A stretch of 64,000 nucleotides of DNA from Cryobacterium soli (GTDB lineage: Bacteria > Actinomycetota > Actinomycetes > Actinomycetales > Microbacteriaceae), in contig NZ_CP030033.1 of NCBI RefSeq assembly GCF_003611035.1, positions 1,488,001-1,552,000 on the forward strand, written 5' to 3'. Below the pieces are notes generated by a model that was not told the origin of the DNA, searched no databases, and worked only from the letters and a program-made list of their open reading frames with translations. The translations under genes and the position numbers were made by a program. Positions 1 through 7,668 of this stretch are shown piece after piece (positions within the stretch are counted from its first letter, which is position 1; every line of letters starts with the position of its first letter).

Positions 1-408
1 GCCACGGCCCTCGGCGTCGACTCGCTCGACTACGAAGTCCGGTCCGTATCAAGCGGCTCGACCTCCTTCGAAAACTACGTGTCGCAGCGGTCCGAGGTAT
101 TCAACTGCGCTGTGCAGGCCGACGGCGTCCCGGTCGACTTGATCGCCGCCGGGGTTCTGGGTACGTCGGTCACGGTCGGTTACGACCTGGCCGGACTCGT
201 CGACACGATGGTCTCCACACCAGACAGCCAGGCCCTGCCGACGATTGCGCTGAAGGGCGCGGTCGAGGGTGAGCACGCCGTGCAGATGTGCTCCGACATA
301 ACACCGTTCTGCATCGTGATCTTCTCACTCGGCCAGTCGGCCTACCAGGTCGCGTCGAACAGCGACACGGTGGCTATCGCCGAAGCGATCATCGCCCACA
401 CCCGCTAG
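1..408 (+). CDS. Hypothetical protein, C-terminal part (5' end outside window)
   Basis: The frame is open from the first base of the window to a TAG at 406-408, so the gene starts upstream and only about 135 residues are visible. I do not recognise a family. The visible part has two cysteines in the second half (VQMCSDITPFC) and ends in a helix-like tail. A GTG at 79 could be read as a start, but the upstream codons continue in frame with sensible composition, so a truncated gene is more likely. Composition and the two spaced cysteines would fit an exported domain; this is inference. Confidence 0.7.
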   Translation, partial: ATALGVDSLDYEVRSVSSGSTSFENYVSQRSEVFNCAVQADGVPVDLIAAGVLGTSVTVGYDLAGLVDTMVSTPDSQALPTIALKGAVEGEHAVQMCSDITPFCIVIFSLGQSAYQVASNSDTVAIAEAIIAHTR

Positions 409-547
409 TGGTCATGTTTGCAAGTTCGTCGAGGGTTATTGACTGTCCGGCACCGCGCCACTGTCAATGGACGACAGCCCCCATCGCCTGACTGGCAAAA
501 GAGACCTTAGATGCACCTTCTGTCCGTTCATTCAAAGGATTCGCCGC

Positions 548-1156
548 ATGCTCAAGACCCGGACTGACCGCATAGCCCTCACCGCGCTGCTGATGCTGCC
601 CACTCTCGCGCTCGTAGGATGCGCCGAAGGGGCCGCCGAGGCTCCGGAGCCCACTGTGGCCAGCGCACCCGCGTCGAGCTCGACCCCGACTGCAACCCCC
701 CAAGCCGAAGCGGCGGAACCTGTGTGGCCAAACGACCGGTGTCAGGACGAACAGCTCGCCGCTGAGCTTGTGGAGCGTCCCGCGCTTTCTACAGCGACCC
801 GGGAGGGGCTCGCGATCGTGCTCACGAACGTGTCGGAGCAATCCTGCTCCTACTACGGGGGACCAGGAGTGCTGTTGCTCGGCGCCGACGGCACCAATCT
901 GGCCAGCCGTGACGACAAGATATTGGGCCCCATCGAGCCGGAGGCCGGGACGCTCGCCCCGGGCGAGTCGGCCCAGGTGGAAGCGCTCCTCACGTACGTC
1001 GCCACGTACGACTGCACGCCGGCGACCGTGACGACCATCCGGGTGCTCGTCACATCGGACGGTGCTGGCCCGGGCATCGACGCGCCAGCCGATCTGCAGG
1101 TCTGCGGCGATGCTTGGACCGACTTCACGGTCGGGTCACTCGTTCCTGCATCCTGA
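548..1156 (+). CDS. DUF4232-like lipoprotein
   Basis: A 202-residue exported lipoprotein of unknown function. Residues 1-24 form a lipoprotein signal peptide ending in LVGC (lipid-attached Cys25), followed by a Ser/Thr/Pro/Ala-rich linker to about residue 60. The rest is a compact beta-type domain with paired cysteines (EQSCSYYGG, YDCTP, LQVCGD) and a typical LVLTN-like strand, matching the DUF4232 pattern common in actinobacteria. ATG 548 is chosen because AAAGGA lies about 8 bases upstream. A second protein of this type lies at 8451-9089. The function in the family is unknown; location is the outer face of the cytoplasmic membrane. Confidence 0.85.
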   Translation: MLKTRTDRIALTALLMLPTLALVGCAEGAAEAPEPTVASAPASSSTPTATPQAEAAEPVWPNDRCQDEQLAAELVERPALSTATREGLAIVLTNVSEQSCSYYGGPGVLLLGADGTNLASRDDKILGPIEPEAGTLAPGESAQVEALLTYVATYDCTPATVTTIRVLVTSDGAGPGIDAPADLQVCGDAWTDFTVGSLVPAS

Positions 1157-1221
1157 CTCCGCCGGATGCCGCGCTGCGCTCGGCAGGCAGTCGTCCTGTC
1201 GAGACTGCACATCTGAAGCAC

Positions 1222-1265
1222 TGTCTCGTTACTCATGTGTGTCATATCCCATGGGTTACGTGACG
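1222..1265. repeat. Dispersed palindrome copy 1 (half-site plus 28-bp palindrome)
   Basis: A 16-bp half-site beginning TGTCTCGT (1222-1237) is followed at once by a 28-bp imperfect palindrome (1238-1265) with the centre ATCCCATGGGTTACG. It ends 3 bp before the stop codon of the gene at 1269-1685. Same layout as the copies at 1741, 1824, 6373, 7557 and 9205. Confidence 0.75.
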
Positions 1266-1268
1266 CAG

Positions 1269-1685
1269 CTAGTCAGCGTCCCATGCCCGTTTTGGTGGGG
1301 AGTTGGAGTATGCCCACAGCACCATACTCATCATGAACGCAAGAACGCCACTCCCCATCAAGCCCATCGCGGGCACTACCAGGTACGGACTGAAAGTGCT
1401 CCTCTCCGGCATTAAATATATCCAGAGTCCGCATGAGAACCCAGTGGCGGAGACGAGCAGTGCGGTCGGGCCGAACCGCAAGAAATGCCAGAGGACTCCG
1501 CGTGGTGGGGTTTCGGTGTTTGCTAAGCGGTTGTTCATGTGCTGGGCGAGAAGCCACCAAGTGAATATTGCCGGGGTGAGGGTCAATGAGATAGCGAGGA
1601 CGAGCCAGAACACAACTGAACCAACGGGAGACTCCACTGGATCCACCGAATCACTACCCTCCTCGTGCCATCGCACTATGTGCAA
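1269..1685 (-). CDS. Small membrane protein, hypothetical
   Basis: A 138-residue protein with three predicted membrane segments at about residues 25-47, 72-92 and 100-124, a short polar N-terminus and a basic C-terminal tail. I do not recognise a family. It stands alone: its stop codon is 3 bp from one copy of the dispersed palindrome (1222-1265) and its start is about 55 bp from the next (1741-1784), so it sits in a repeat-bounded interval. The start at 1685 is the first in-frame ATG; no clear Shine-Dalgarno sequence is visible. Confidence 0.65.
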   Translation of the reverse strand: MHIVRWHEEGSDSVDPVESPVGSVVFWLVLAISLTLTPAIFTWWLLAQHMNNRLANTETPPRGVLWHFLRFGPTALLVSATGFSCGLWIYLMPERSTFSPYLVVPAMGLMGSGVLAFMMSMVLWAYSNSPPKRAWDAD

Positions 1686-1740
1686 ACCCTCGCTGAGCGT
1701 ACAAAAAAGTCATCTGGCCCGAGCACGAACTAAGACGAGA

Positions 1741-1784
1741 TGTCTCGTATCTTATGTGCCTCGTATCCCATGGGTTTCGAGACA
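1741..1784. repeat. Dispersed palindrome copy 2
   Basis: Half-site starting TGTCTCGTATCT (1741-1756) plus a 28-bp palindrome (1757-1784) with centre CCCATGGG and right arm CGAGACA. Same subtype as copy 1; together they bracket the gene at 1269-1685. Confidence 0.8.
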
Positions 1785-1823
1785 AAGGAGACCGCCTGTG
1801 CGGCGATCGAGCTGCAGGTCATT

Positions 1824-1868
1824 TGTCTCGCATCTGGACCTGTCTCGAATCCGTAGGGTTGCGAGACA
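1824..1868. repeat. Dispersed palindrome copy 3
   Basis: Half-site TGTCTCGCATCTGGACC (1824-1840) followed by a 28-bp palindrome (1841-1868), arms TGTCTCG and CGAGACA, centre CCGTAGGG. Only 39 bp separate it from copy 2. It shares the ATCTGGACC spacer subtype with the copies at 2479 and 6373. Confidence 0.85.
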
Positions 1869-1984
1869 CAGATCGTTGCCGTGAGAGCAGCGCTGCGAAT
1901 CGCCGCGAAACGAAACTGGTCAACCGTCAGGTTTGCGAGTAGTTGCGTTCCTTTCGGAGCGAAGTGTGCGCAATTATCAGAGGG

Positions 1985-2458
1985 CTAATGGGCACGCAAT
2001 TCGGCCTTCTGGCTTCGGCCGCGATGTTCGACCCAAACCATCACACTGCTATCGCGACGATCAAACAGCTGTAGGCCGACATCGAGATCATCTCCGCACC
2101 ACTGCAGGGGGCTGGGCTCGTCTGCCCAAACTCGCTCGGACGAGCCAAGAATCTGAGAGAGTGAAAAGGTCAACGACTCATACACCTCCTTGGTTTCCGC
2201 ATTGTTTGAATCGGCGGCCGAGGCTATAAAAAAAACTACTCCTGTAGGCTCACCGTCTAATGTCGACAAGGATGCTTGATCTATCCCAGGAGGAGGCTCT
2301 AGCTCGCGCTGGACCACACCAGGTGACAGCTCCTCACCCGGTCCGTTACGCATTGAAAACCCCAGCCTCCACAGCTCGTCGGCCGTCGCCTTTTCGCTTT
2401 CGAGCCACCCTCCTTCGAGTAACGACGAGATGATCTTCAGAGCCTGCTCTGTATCCAT
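1985..2458 (-). CDS. Hypothetical protein in a repeat-bounded interval
   Basis: A protein of 157 residues if translation starts at ATG 2458 (MDTEQALKII); in-frame ATGs at 2470 and 2488 would add 4 or 10 residues, and the longest version would start inside the repeat at 2479-2523. It is soluble, acidic and Trp-rich (GGWLES, ELWRLGF, LQWCGDDLDV), somewhat like the small orphan or immunity-type proteins seen in actinobacterial variable regions. I cannot assign a family. It lies between two copies of the same palindrome subtype (1824-1868 and 2479-2523). No clear Shine-Dalgarno sequence decides the start. Confidence 0.6.
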   Translation of the reverse strand: MDTEQALKIISSLLEGGWLESEKATADELWRLGFSMRNGPGEELSPGVVQRELEPPPGIDQASLSTLDGEPTGVVFFIASAADSNNAETKEVYESLTFSLSQILGSSERVWADEPSPLQWCGDDLDVGLQLFDRRDSSVMVWVEHRGRSQKAELRAH

Positions 2459-2478
2459 GTCATCAACCATGGCCCAAC

Positions 2479-2523
2479 GCGGACACATTTGGACCTGTCT
2501 CGCATCCGTAGGGTTACGAGACG
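2479..2523. repeat. Dispersed palindrome copy 4
   Basis: The 28-bp palindrome is 2496-2523 (arms TGTCTCG / CGAGACG, centre CCGTAGGG). The upstream half-site is degenerate but keeps the ACATTTGGACC spacer that matches copy 3. Confidence 0.8.
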
Positions 2524-2609
2524 CCTCAACCGCGGCATTCCAACCGACCCGGGATTGACTACTGCCCAGATTCAGCGCCGCAGTCAGGCTCGCCGTGGGG
2601 AACTTGCGA

Positions 2610-2629
2610 ATAGGAAGCTATCTTCCTAT
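2610..2629. promoter_or_regulatory. Probable PadR operator
   Basis: A 20-bp inverted repeat, ATAGGAAG..CTTCCTAT with one internal mismatch, sits 10 bp upstream of the PadR start codon at 2640. The position suggests autoregulation; this is inference from location and symmetry. Confidence 0.55.
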
Positions 2630-2639
2630 AGCTGCACCT

Positions 2640-3008
2640 ATGGCACGCAGACGACCAGGCACTTTGTTTCCGATCGAGGTTGACATTCTCGAGAGCGGGC
2701 TCGCGCTCCAAGCGAGCGAGGGCAGTTTCTACGGCTTCGCGCTGGCAAAACATCTCGCCTCCCGTGATGGTTCCGCCCTCACCGGGCACGGGACGCTGTA
2801 CAAAGCGCTCGCTCGGATAATCGAAGCAGGTGTCCTCGAGGCCAGCTGGGAAGACCCAGCCCGTGCTGAAATCGAAGGGCGGCCACGACGTCGGCTGTAC
2901 ACAGTGACAGCCGAGGGCTCACGCGCACTGGAGAAAGCTCAGGCGGAGACGAGCCGTCAAGTGGCACAGGTACCTCGAATCACGCAGACAGGGGCGACCT
3001 TCGCATGA
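2640..3008 (+). CDS. PadR-family transcriptional regulator
   Basis: A 122-residue DNA-binding protein. The PadR winged helix is clear: the N-terminal LESGLALQASEGSFYGFALAKHL helix pair, then GHGTLYKALARIIEAGVLEASW and the wing GRPRRRLYTVTAEG that typifies PadR proteins. ATG 2640 is preferred over GTG 2595 because it gives the normal short N-terminus and lies just after a palindrome likely to be its operator. The stop overlaps the next start (ATGA at 3005-3008). It heads a three-gene operon, with a membrane protein and a small anchored protein, which are its probable targets. Confidence 0.88.
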   Translation: MARRRPGTLFPIEVDILESGLALQASEGSFYGFALAKHLASRDGSALTGHGTLYKALARIIEAGVLEASWEDPARAEIEGRPRRRLYTVTAEGSRALEKAQAETSRQVAQVPRITQTGATFA

Positions 3009-3751
3009 GTGTCCTCACATCCGCGCCGTACCACCACGCTGTTGCCCGTGTCGCTCGCTGGTGCTCGTGGTACACCCGACACGTTGATCCCCGGGCCGCC
3101 GAGAGCCGGCGGGATGAACTTGCGTCAGACCTGTACGAACACGCTATCTGGGCCGATGAAGTAGGGGCCACACCAAAGTCGGTGGCGCGCGCCATTCTCA
3201 GCCGCGCAGTGAGAGGCGCGCCAGCAGACCTAACCTGGCGTCGCGCACAACGCAGGAGACTCGCCCTCGCCGACCCGGTCGGCTTTCGAGTGAAGCGGGT
3301 CGACGGCGTTGTGTCTGCGCTCGTTCTGATCGTGGCCTGCACAGTCTTGGGTTGGGGGATCTTCGTCCTCGCGCGGATTGCGCTCACCGTGGGTGCGGAA
3401 CAGATCCGGCCGAACTCAGTCACGTCCTTAACACTCGCCGCCTTCACCGTCCTCGCCATCGGTGGGGTGGCGCTGCTATCCCGCTCACGAACACGCGCTC
3501 TGGGCGCAATGATCATGGTGCTTCCGAGTATCGGCCTTGTCCATTTGGGTCTTTTCCAGCTGTACTCCCTCAGCGCCACCGTGGGAGCCCTGACCTTCAC
3601 CATGCCGGGCTGGGAACTCGCCAGCAACAGCCTCATCGCCGCGTTCAGCCTGTTCTTCGTCGCGGCAGCCCTCTGGTCATGGCCCCAACAGCGCAACTCC
3701 CCCACTAGCACCGGCACCCGACTCAAAACCCTTGGAGAGATGGCCCGATGA
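3005..3751 (+). CDS. Membrane protein encoded with PadR
   Basis: A 248-residue protein, translationally coupled to the PadR regulator by an ATGA overlap and to the next gene by another (3748-3751). The N-terminal ~95 residues are cytoplasmic, with the pattern seen in PadR-linked membrane partners (WCSWYTRHVDP, SRRDELASDLYEHA, ARAILSRAVRGAPADL). Four membrane segments follow at about 103-127, 141-160, 166-188 and 200-224. Such pairs usually form a self-regulated membrane unit in Gram-positives; the exact function is not known. Confidence 0.8.
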   Translation: MSVLTSAPYHHAVARVARWCSWYTRHVDPRAAESRRDELASDLYEHAIWADEVGATPKSVARAILSRAVRGAPADLTWRRAQRRRLALADPVGFRVKRVDGVVSALVLIVACTVLGWGIFVLARIALTVGAEQIRPNSVTSLTLAAFTVLAIGGVALLSRSRTRALGAMIMVLPSIGLVHLGLFQLYSLSATVGALTFTMPGWELASNSLIAAFSLFFVAAALWSWPQQRNSPTSTGTRLKTLGEMAR

Positions 3752-4293
3752 AAAAGAAACTCGCACTCGGACTCGCCCTGATCGGAGCCACATCGCTGGC
3801 GCTCTCGCTGACGGTCTTTGCGATGGGAGCCGCGGCGACACTGAACCCCACGGCCACCAACTCGCCATCCGCACAGCCGCCAGAAACCTCACCGGCACCA
3901 GTTAGTGACGTTGTTCCCACTCCGACCGTGTCCCCGGCCGCACCTGCCGGGGAAACGAGCGAGGTCGCCGACAGCGCCGATCCATTTACATCAGACAAAT
4001 TCATGGCCCTGACCCCCGACGAACGGGCCAACGGTAGGGATTGGATAGAAACACAGACGATCACCGCCGCCTGCATGAAAGACCAGGGATACGCCTACAC
4101 ATTCGAACCGTACTGGGAGAGAGCGCCCGGCGTCATGCCAGAGTCATGGGAGAGCACGCTTCCGAACAGCCAGCAAGCGGGAGCCCGCCTCGCGCTCGAC
4201 GGCGACACTGGCGGCGGCGCGGACTACCACTGGGACGAAGCCGGATGCTATGGCTACGCGGTACACGTCATGGGCAACGACAACGCGCATTGA
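3748..4293 (+). CDS. Secreted or anchored hypothetical protein of the PadR operon
   Basis: A 181-residue protein with a basic N-terminus and a signal or anchor segment (about residues 5-31), a Pro/Thr/Ser-rich spacer to about residue 75, and a C-terminal domain of about 100 residues containing two cysteines (ACMKDQGYAY and EAGCYGYAVHV). The layout, a short N-terminal helix with a D.R..ARDWIE-like stretch followed by CMKDQGY, resembles small actinobacterial extracellular proteins whose role is unknown. It is the last gene of the operon and overlaps its neighbour by 4 bases. Confidence 0.7.
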   Translation: MKKKLALGLALIGATSLALSLTVFAMGAAATLNPTATNSPSAQPPETSPAPVSDVVPTPTVSPAAPAGETSEVADSADPFTSDKFMALTPDERANGRDWIETQTITAACMKDQGYAYTFEPYWERAPGVMPESWESTLPNSQQAGARLALDGDTGGGADYHWDEAGCYGYAVHVMGNDNAH

Positions 4294-4544
4294 CCCCACC
4301 AGCCATCCCTTAAGAGAACAACGTGGCAGCCACGCTGCGCTCGATATGGAGAATAGGCTCGCCGCAGCATTGGGCAGCCTGCCTACGGTGGGGATCAGTA
4401 TCGCCCAAATTATGGCCGCTACATCCTGATTTCAAGACCCCGTCCTGAGACAGCGGAACGATTGAAAACGATCAGTTTCGAGGGATTACGGAAACCTACA
4501 AGCGGCGCCCCTGCCGGCGCTGAACTTCCGATTCCATCACGACG

Positions 4545-5249
4545 TCAGGAATGGATGATGGTGGATGCGTCAGCTTCCAGAGAACGAGTAGCTTCCTCGC
4601 CTCTCGGGGTGAGTCGGACAGCTCGACTGGTGGCCATCCTTGCCACCCAGTTGTTCGCCTCGAGAACCTCTAGCACCTGCGCTCCAAGTTGCCCGCCCGC
4701 GTGCGGGCGTCTGCCGCTCCAGTCGAGGCAGCCACGCGTCCAGGGGCGACGACCTTCCGGTGCTCGCAATCCCAGCGTTTCGACGATAACTCCGTGCGGG
4801 AACGGCTGCGGAGCATTTGCGACGATGCCTACGGTGAGGGTCGGCGTGATGCCCGCGGCAACCAGTAGATCGGTGAATCGCAGCCCAAGATCCCCGGCCA
4901 GGTGGTCGTAGCAGGTCCGAGCGGATCGAAGATCCGCCGAGATGGTCGACTGGCGAAGGGAACGCACCTGACGTGTCGGGCTTACCGCTTGCAGGGCTTC
5001 GATCGCGCGGGCGACGTCCTCGTTCGCCAGGCGGTAGAACCTGTTCCGCCCACGATTCTCAACCTCAATGAGACCTGCCCCCATCAGGACGTGAAGGTGT
5101 TCGCTCGCTGTCGAGGGAGAGACCCCCGCGATGCGTGCGAGCTCCCCCGCGGGTATTTGCCGGTTGCCGAGGAGAGCAGAGGCGATGAGCCCACGAGCGG
5201 AATCACCCAACGCGCGCGCTGGCACGGAAACGTCAGGCTCACCATCCAT
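4545..5249 (-). CDS. ArsR-type winged-helix regulator
   Basis: A 234-residue regulator. Residues about 5-75 form an ArsR/SmtB winged helix (GDSARGLIASALL, PAGELARIAGVSPSTASEHLHVLMGAGLIEV, GRNRFYRL). No metal-binding cysteine pair is seen in the recognition region. The C-terminal ~150 residues (ARTCYDHLAGDLGLRFTDLL onward) are the extension found in a subgroup of actinobacterial ArsR proteins. ATG 5249 is chosen because the upstream gene ends only 4 bp before it. It is the last gene of the operon OsmC - ACT protein - ArsR, so it probably controls that unit in response to a small molecule; the ligand is unknown. Confidence 0.85.
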   Translation of the reverse strand: MDGEPDVSVPARALGDSARGLIASALLGNRQIPAGELARIAGVSPSTASEHLHVLMGAGLIEVENRGRNRFYRLANEDVARAIEALQAVSPTRQVRSLRQSTISADLRSARTCYDHLAGDLGLRFTDLLVAAGITPTLTVGIVANAPQPFPHGVIVETLGLRAPEGRRPWTRGCLDWSGRRPHAGGQLGAQVLEVLEANNWVARMATSRAVRLTPRGEEATRSLEADASTIIHS

Positions 5250-5253
5250 GCTT

Positions 5254-5622
5254 CTATGCTGCCCCAAGCACCTCACGAGCGCGGACCGGATCGTCGACCA
5301 CGAGCACCTTCCGGTTGTCGTGGTCGCTGTACTGAAGCTGAAGCGTGACACCCGCATCAATCAACCGCTTCATCATTCGACCCAAGGCTCCGGGGACATC
5401 GGCATCCAACTCTGCGAGAACAACGGGTCGAACGATGACGGTTCCCCATCCAGCGTCCGCAAGGGCACGAACCGCGGTGTCAGCGTCCTCGATCAGGTAG
5501 TGCGCCACTCCCGACCACATGCCGCCCCCTTCGAGACTGACGCCGGCTTGACCGAGTGCGTGCCCGATCTGCATGAGCGATTCCGCACCGCCGGGCGCCA
5601 TCACTTCGATATCGAACATCAC
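5254..5622 (-). CDS. ACT-domain-like protein
   Basis: A 122-residue protein with two consecutive ferredoxin-like halves: MFDIEVMAPGGAESLMQIGHALGQAGVSLEGGGMW and then VIVRPVVLAELDADVPGALGRMMKRLIDAGVTLQLQYSDHDNR. The second half is the typical ACT pattern (L.D.PG.L......L.DAGV....Y). ACT domains bind amino acids or other small ligands. It overlaps the OsmC stop (ATGA at 5619-5622) and is followed after 4 bp by an ArsR-type regulator, so it may be a ligand sensor for this operon. That role is inference. Confidence 0.8.
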   Translation of the reverse strand: MMFDIEVMAPGGAESLMQIGHALGQAGVSLEGGGMWSGVAHYLIEDADTAVRALADAGWGTVIVRPVVLAELDADVPGALGRMMKRLIDAGVTLQLQYSDHDNRKVLVVDDPVRAREVLGAA

Positions 5623-6065
5623 ACGACCTCGATGGAGGGCTCAACGATGACCTCAGTCGACAGACTGTTGGCGATGTAGCACTGCGCGTGCGCCTTGTGG
5701 ACCAGCCGCTCCACCCGCTCGACGCTCGCACCCGCAACGACGATGTGCGGGCGAAGAACGATCCGGGTCAAGCGCATCGGCCGGCCACTCGTCGGCATCT
5801 CACCCACAGCGCTACCGCGATACTCGACCACGTCCACACCGCCGAGAGCCGCGACGGCGAGAAACGACAGAAGCTGACACGAACTCACCGCCGCGACGAC
5901 CAGTTGCTCGGGATTGGGCAGAGATGAGTCGCCACGGAAGTCGGCGTCCGCACTCATCGCCAATCGCGTCCCCGCGACCGTCACATCGTGTCGCCGGTCG
6001 TAGCTGTCATAATCCTGCGTCCGGCCGCGCCAGTCCACCATCGTTTCGTATGTATGCGTCGTCAT
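5619..6065 (-). CDS. OsmC-family peroxiredoxin-like protein
   Basis: A 148-residue OsmC-type protein. The family reduces organic hydroperoxides through two cysteines; here they are visible in AVSSCQLLSFLAVAALGG and KAHAQCYIANSLS. The first half carries the family's DFRGDSSLPNPEQLVVAAVSSC signature. It is the first gene of a three-gene operon. There is no Shine-Dalgarno sequence; instead TAGGTT lies 6 bases before the ATG, suggesting a leaderless mRNA. Membership in OsmC is clear; the natural substrate is unknown. Confidence 0.88.
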   Translation of the reverse strand: MTTHTYETMVDWRGRTQDYDSYDRRHDVTVAGTRLAMSADADFRGDSSLPNPEQLVVAAVSSCQLLSFLAVAALGGVDVVEYRGSAVGEMPTSGRPMRLTRIVLRPHIVVAGASVERVERLVHKAHAQCYIANSLSTEVIVEPSIEVV

Positions 6066-6077
6066 GAGATGAACCTA
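6066..6077 (-). promoter_or_regulatory. -10 box of a leaderless promoter (OsmC operon)
   Basis: Read on the minus strand, TAGGTT is followed by 6 bases and then the ATG at 6065. The spacing would put the transcription start on the start codon. Confidence 0.5.
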
Positions 6078-6270
6078 CGTCCGAATTACTTCGGCATGCG
6101 CCGAAGCATGAATGACCTCAAGTCAGGTACTTGGACCGAACCGATCTACCCCGCGCCTCTGTGACTTAAAGCGAACCGCAGTGGGCCACAGCAGTCCGCC
6201 AGCACTGGCAGACGGGCCGAAACTCCGCCCCGAAACCGATCGTTCGGTAACTCGGTTTCGATACGGGCCA

Positions 6271-6318
6271 CGTTTACGGTCGCAGCGCAGCGCACCCGGG
6301 AGAAGCCTCCCGTAAACG
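6271..6318. other. Intergenic stem-loop
   Basis: CGTTTACGG (6271-6279) is the exact complement of CCGTAAACG (6310-6318), with a 30-base GC-rich loop. It lies in a 476-bp stretch without a gene (6066-6541) and merges into a degenerate copy of the dispersed palindrome. Its role is unknown. Confidence 0.4.
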
Positions 6319-6333
6319 ATGGGATAAGAGACG
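6306..6333. repeat. Degenerate dispersed palindrome copy 5
   Basis: A 28-base match to the palindrome, agreeing at 22 of 28 positions with the copy at 9221-9248. The right half (GATGGGATAAGAGACG) is well kept; the left half is decayed. Confidence 0.5.
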
Positions 6334-6372
6334 TGGGAAATCGCCCACACTTGCGACGAGCGGCACCTCACT

Positions 6373-6417
6373 TGTCTCACATCTTGACCTGTCTCGCATC
6401 GGTAGGGACATGACACG
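6373..6417. repeat. Dispersed palindrome copy 6
   Basis: Half-site TGTCTCACATCTTGACC (6373-6389) and a 28-bp palindrome (6390-6417) with left arm TGTCTCG and a mutated right arm. Same spacer subtype as copies 3 and 4. Confidence 0.75.
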
Positions 6418-6541
6418 CTAGATCGTGCTGTAGATAGGGCACCCTTTCGGGCATATAACTCGGGCGGGGTAAACGGGCATCCCGATAACGACGCGGGCAC
6501 TGCATCGCGACCAACGTTGAGGCGCCCGGTGGCCGACCGTC

Positions 6542-7009
6542 TTACGGGCGGTCGGAGATTGGATATGCCATCGCTGTGAAATGAGGGCGCTCGGGATCAA
6601 GGATTTCTTTGAACCCAGCTCGCCGGTAGGCCTTCACTGCAGGTTCGTTGTCCGTCACGACTGCCAGACGGACTTCGCTTATTCCGAGGCCCCGAGCTTT
6701 CTCGATTACAGCCCGGGTGAGAGCCTGTCCCAGGCCTTGTCCTCGGTATCGGGGGTCGATAATCACCCTTCCCAGGCGGGCCGCACGACCTTGCATGGTG
6801 AGGTCGAAATGTCCCCACGCGGCCTGATGTTCGTCATCTGCTGCCATCCAAGCGCTCAGACCTGGTCTCTTTGCGAGCTCTTCGAACTGTCCCACGGTAG
6901 GCGGCCAAACCAGGCTCGGACCGGCGAATAGGTACAACGCGGCGGCGTCGGGCACCCACTCCACAAGACGCGCATAGTCGGCAGCAGTTACAGGACGGGT
7001 CACAACCAT
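6542..7009 (-). CDS. GNAT-family N-acetyltransferase
   Basis: A 155-residue GNAT enzyme from ATG 7009; an ATG at 7060 in the same frame would add 17 residues with poor resemblance to the family. The acetyl-CoA binding motif A is clear (LGRVIIDPRYRGQGLGQALTRAVIEKA), followed by motif B (VTDNEPAVKAYRRAGF). The substrate cannot be told. It is a single gene between palindrome copies at 6373 and 7096. Confidence 0.85.
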   Translation of the reverse strand: MVVTRPVTAADYARLVEWVPDAAALYLFAGPSLVWPPTVGQFEELAKRPGLSAWMAADDEHQAAWGHFDLTMQGRAARLGRVIIDPRYRGQGLGQALTRAVIEKARGLGISEVRLAVVTDNEPAVKAYRRAGFKEILDPERPHFTAMAYPISDRP

Positions 7010-7095
7010 GTCAAAGACAATAGTGTGCCTGTCATCGGTGCGCGCTGGGGGGATCGGCAAACGGGCATCTGCGCGGTCCTCACTAAGACTCCCGG

Positions 7096-7136
7096 TGTCT
7101 CGTAGCCGATCTCTCTCGTAACGTGGGATACAAGCC
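7096..7136. repeat. Degenerate dispersed palindrome copy 7
   Basis: Half-site TGTCTCGTAGCCGATC (7096-7111) followed by a 25-base shortened palindrome (CTCTCGTAACG..GGGATACAAG). The layout matches the better copies. Confidence 0.55.
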
Positions 7137-7233
7137 AGTGAGCTCGATCATGACAACCGCAAAAGCTGCACTGACGCGGCCGATCCGGTCAGCTACCTAG
7201 GGAGATGTGGCCCGCCGCCCAGCGTGCTGAACC

Positions 7234-7530
7234 TCAGTCGAGAACGCGCCATTCGCGTACGAACTCCTCGACGGTCTTGGTTTCGAGGTCGCGGCGCACG
7301 GTGTCCAAGAGGACGTGGGGGTCGCCGACGTCAGCGGCAGTGCGTAGAACCTCGGCCCCGCCCGCGCGCCGGCGGATGACAAGGTCGGCATCGACGTCGA
7401 CGTCACCCCATGCTGCGCGAACCAATGCCCACGCCCGACGAAGTAGGAGTCGAGTGCGCGTGCCCGATGGCTCCTCGAGCTCTGCGATGAGGTGGTTTGA
7501 GGCGCGTTCCATTCCAATATCTTGTCGCAT
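7234..7530 (-). CDS. Hypothetical small protein
   Basis: A 98-residue soluble protein without a recognisable family. It is Arg- and Glu/Asp-rich with an EEFVREW ending; the codon positions look more coding in this frame than in the overlapping frames. AGGGG about 10 bases upstream could serve as ribosome binding site. It occupies the interval between palindrome copies 7 and 8 alone. Confidence 0.5.
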   Translation of the reverse strand: MRQDIGMERASNHLIAELEEPSGTRTRLLLRRAWALVRAAWGDVDVDADLVIRRRAGGAEVLRTAADVGDPHVLLDTVRRDLETKTVEEFVREWRVLD

Positions 7531-7556
7531 AGCGGAGCGCCCCTGTCAGTCGGACG

Positions 7557-7600
7557 TGTCTTGCAACCTCAGCGTGTCGGAACCCATGACATGTGAGACA
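7557..7600. repeat. Dispersed palindrome copy 8
   Basis: Half-site TGTCTTGCAACCTCAG (7557-7572) and a 28-bp palindrome (7573-7600) ending GTGAGACA. Layout of 16 plus 28 bases as in copies 1, 2 and 9. Confidence 0.7.
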
Positions 7601-7668
7601 CAGAGTGCCCTCGCCTGAGCCGCGAGAGGCGCGGCGTCGGAATGCAGAGCGGCGATACCCTCGACATC

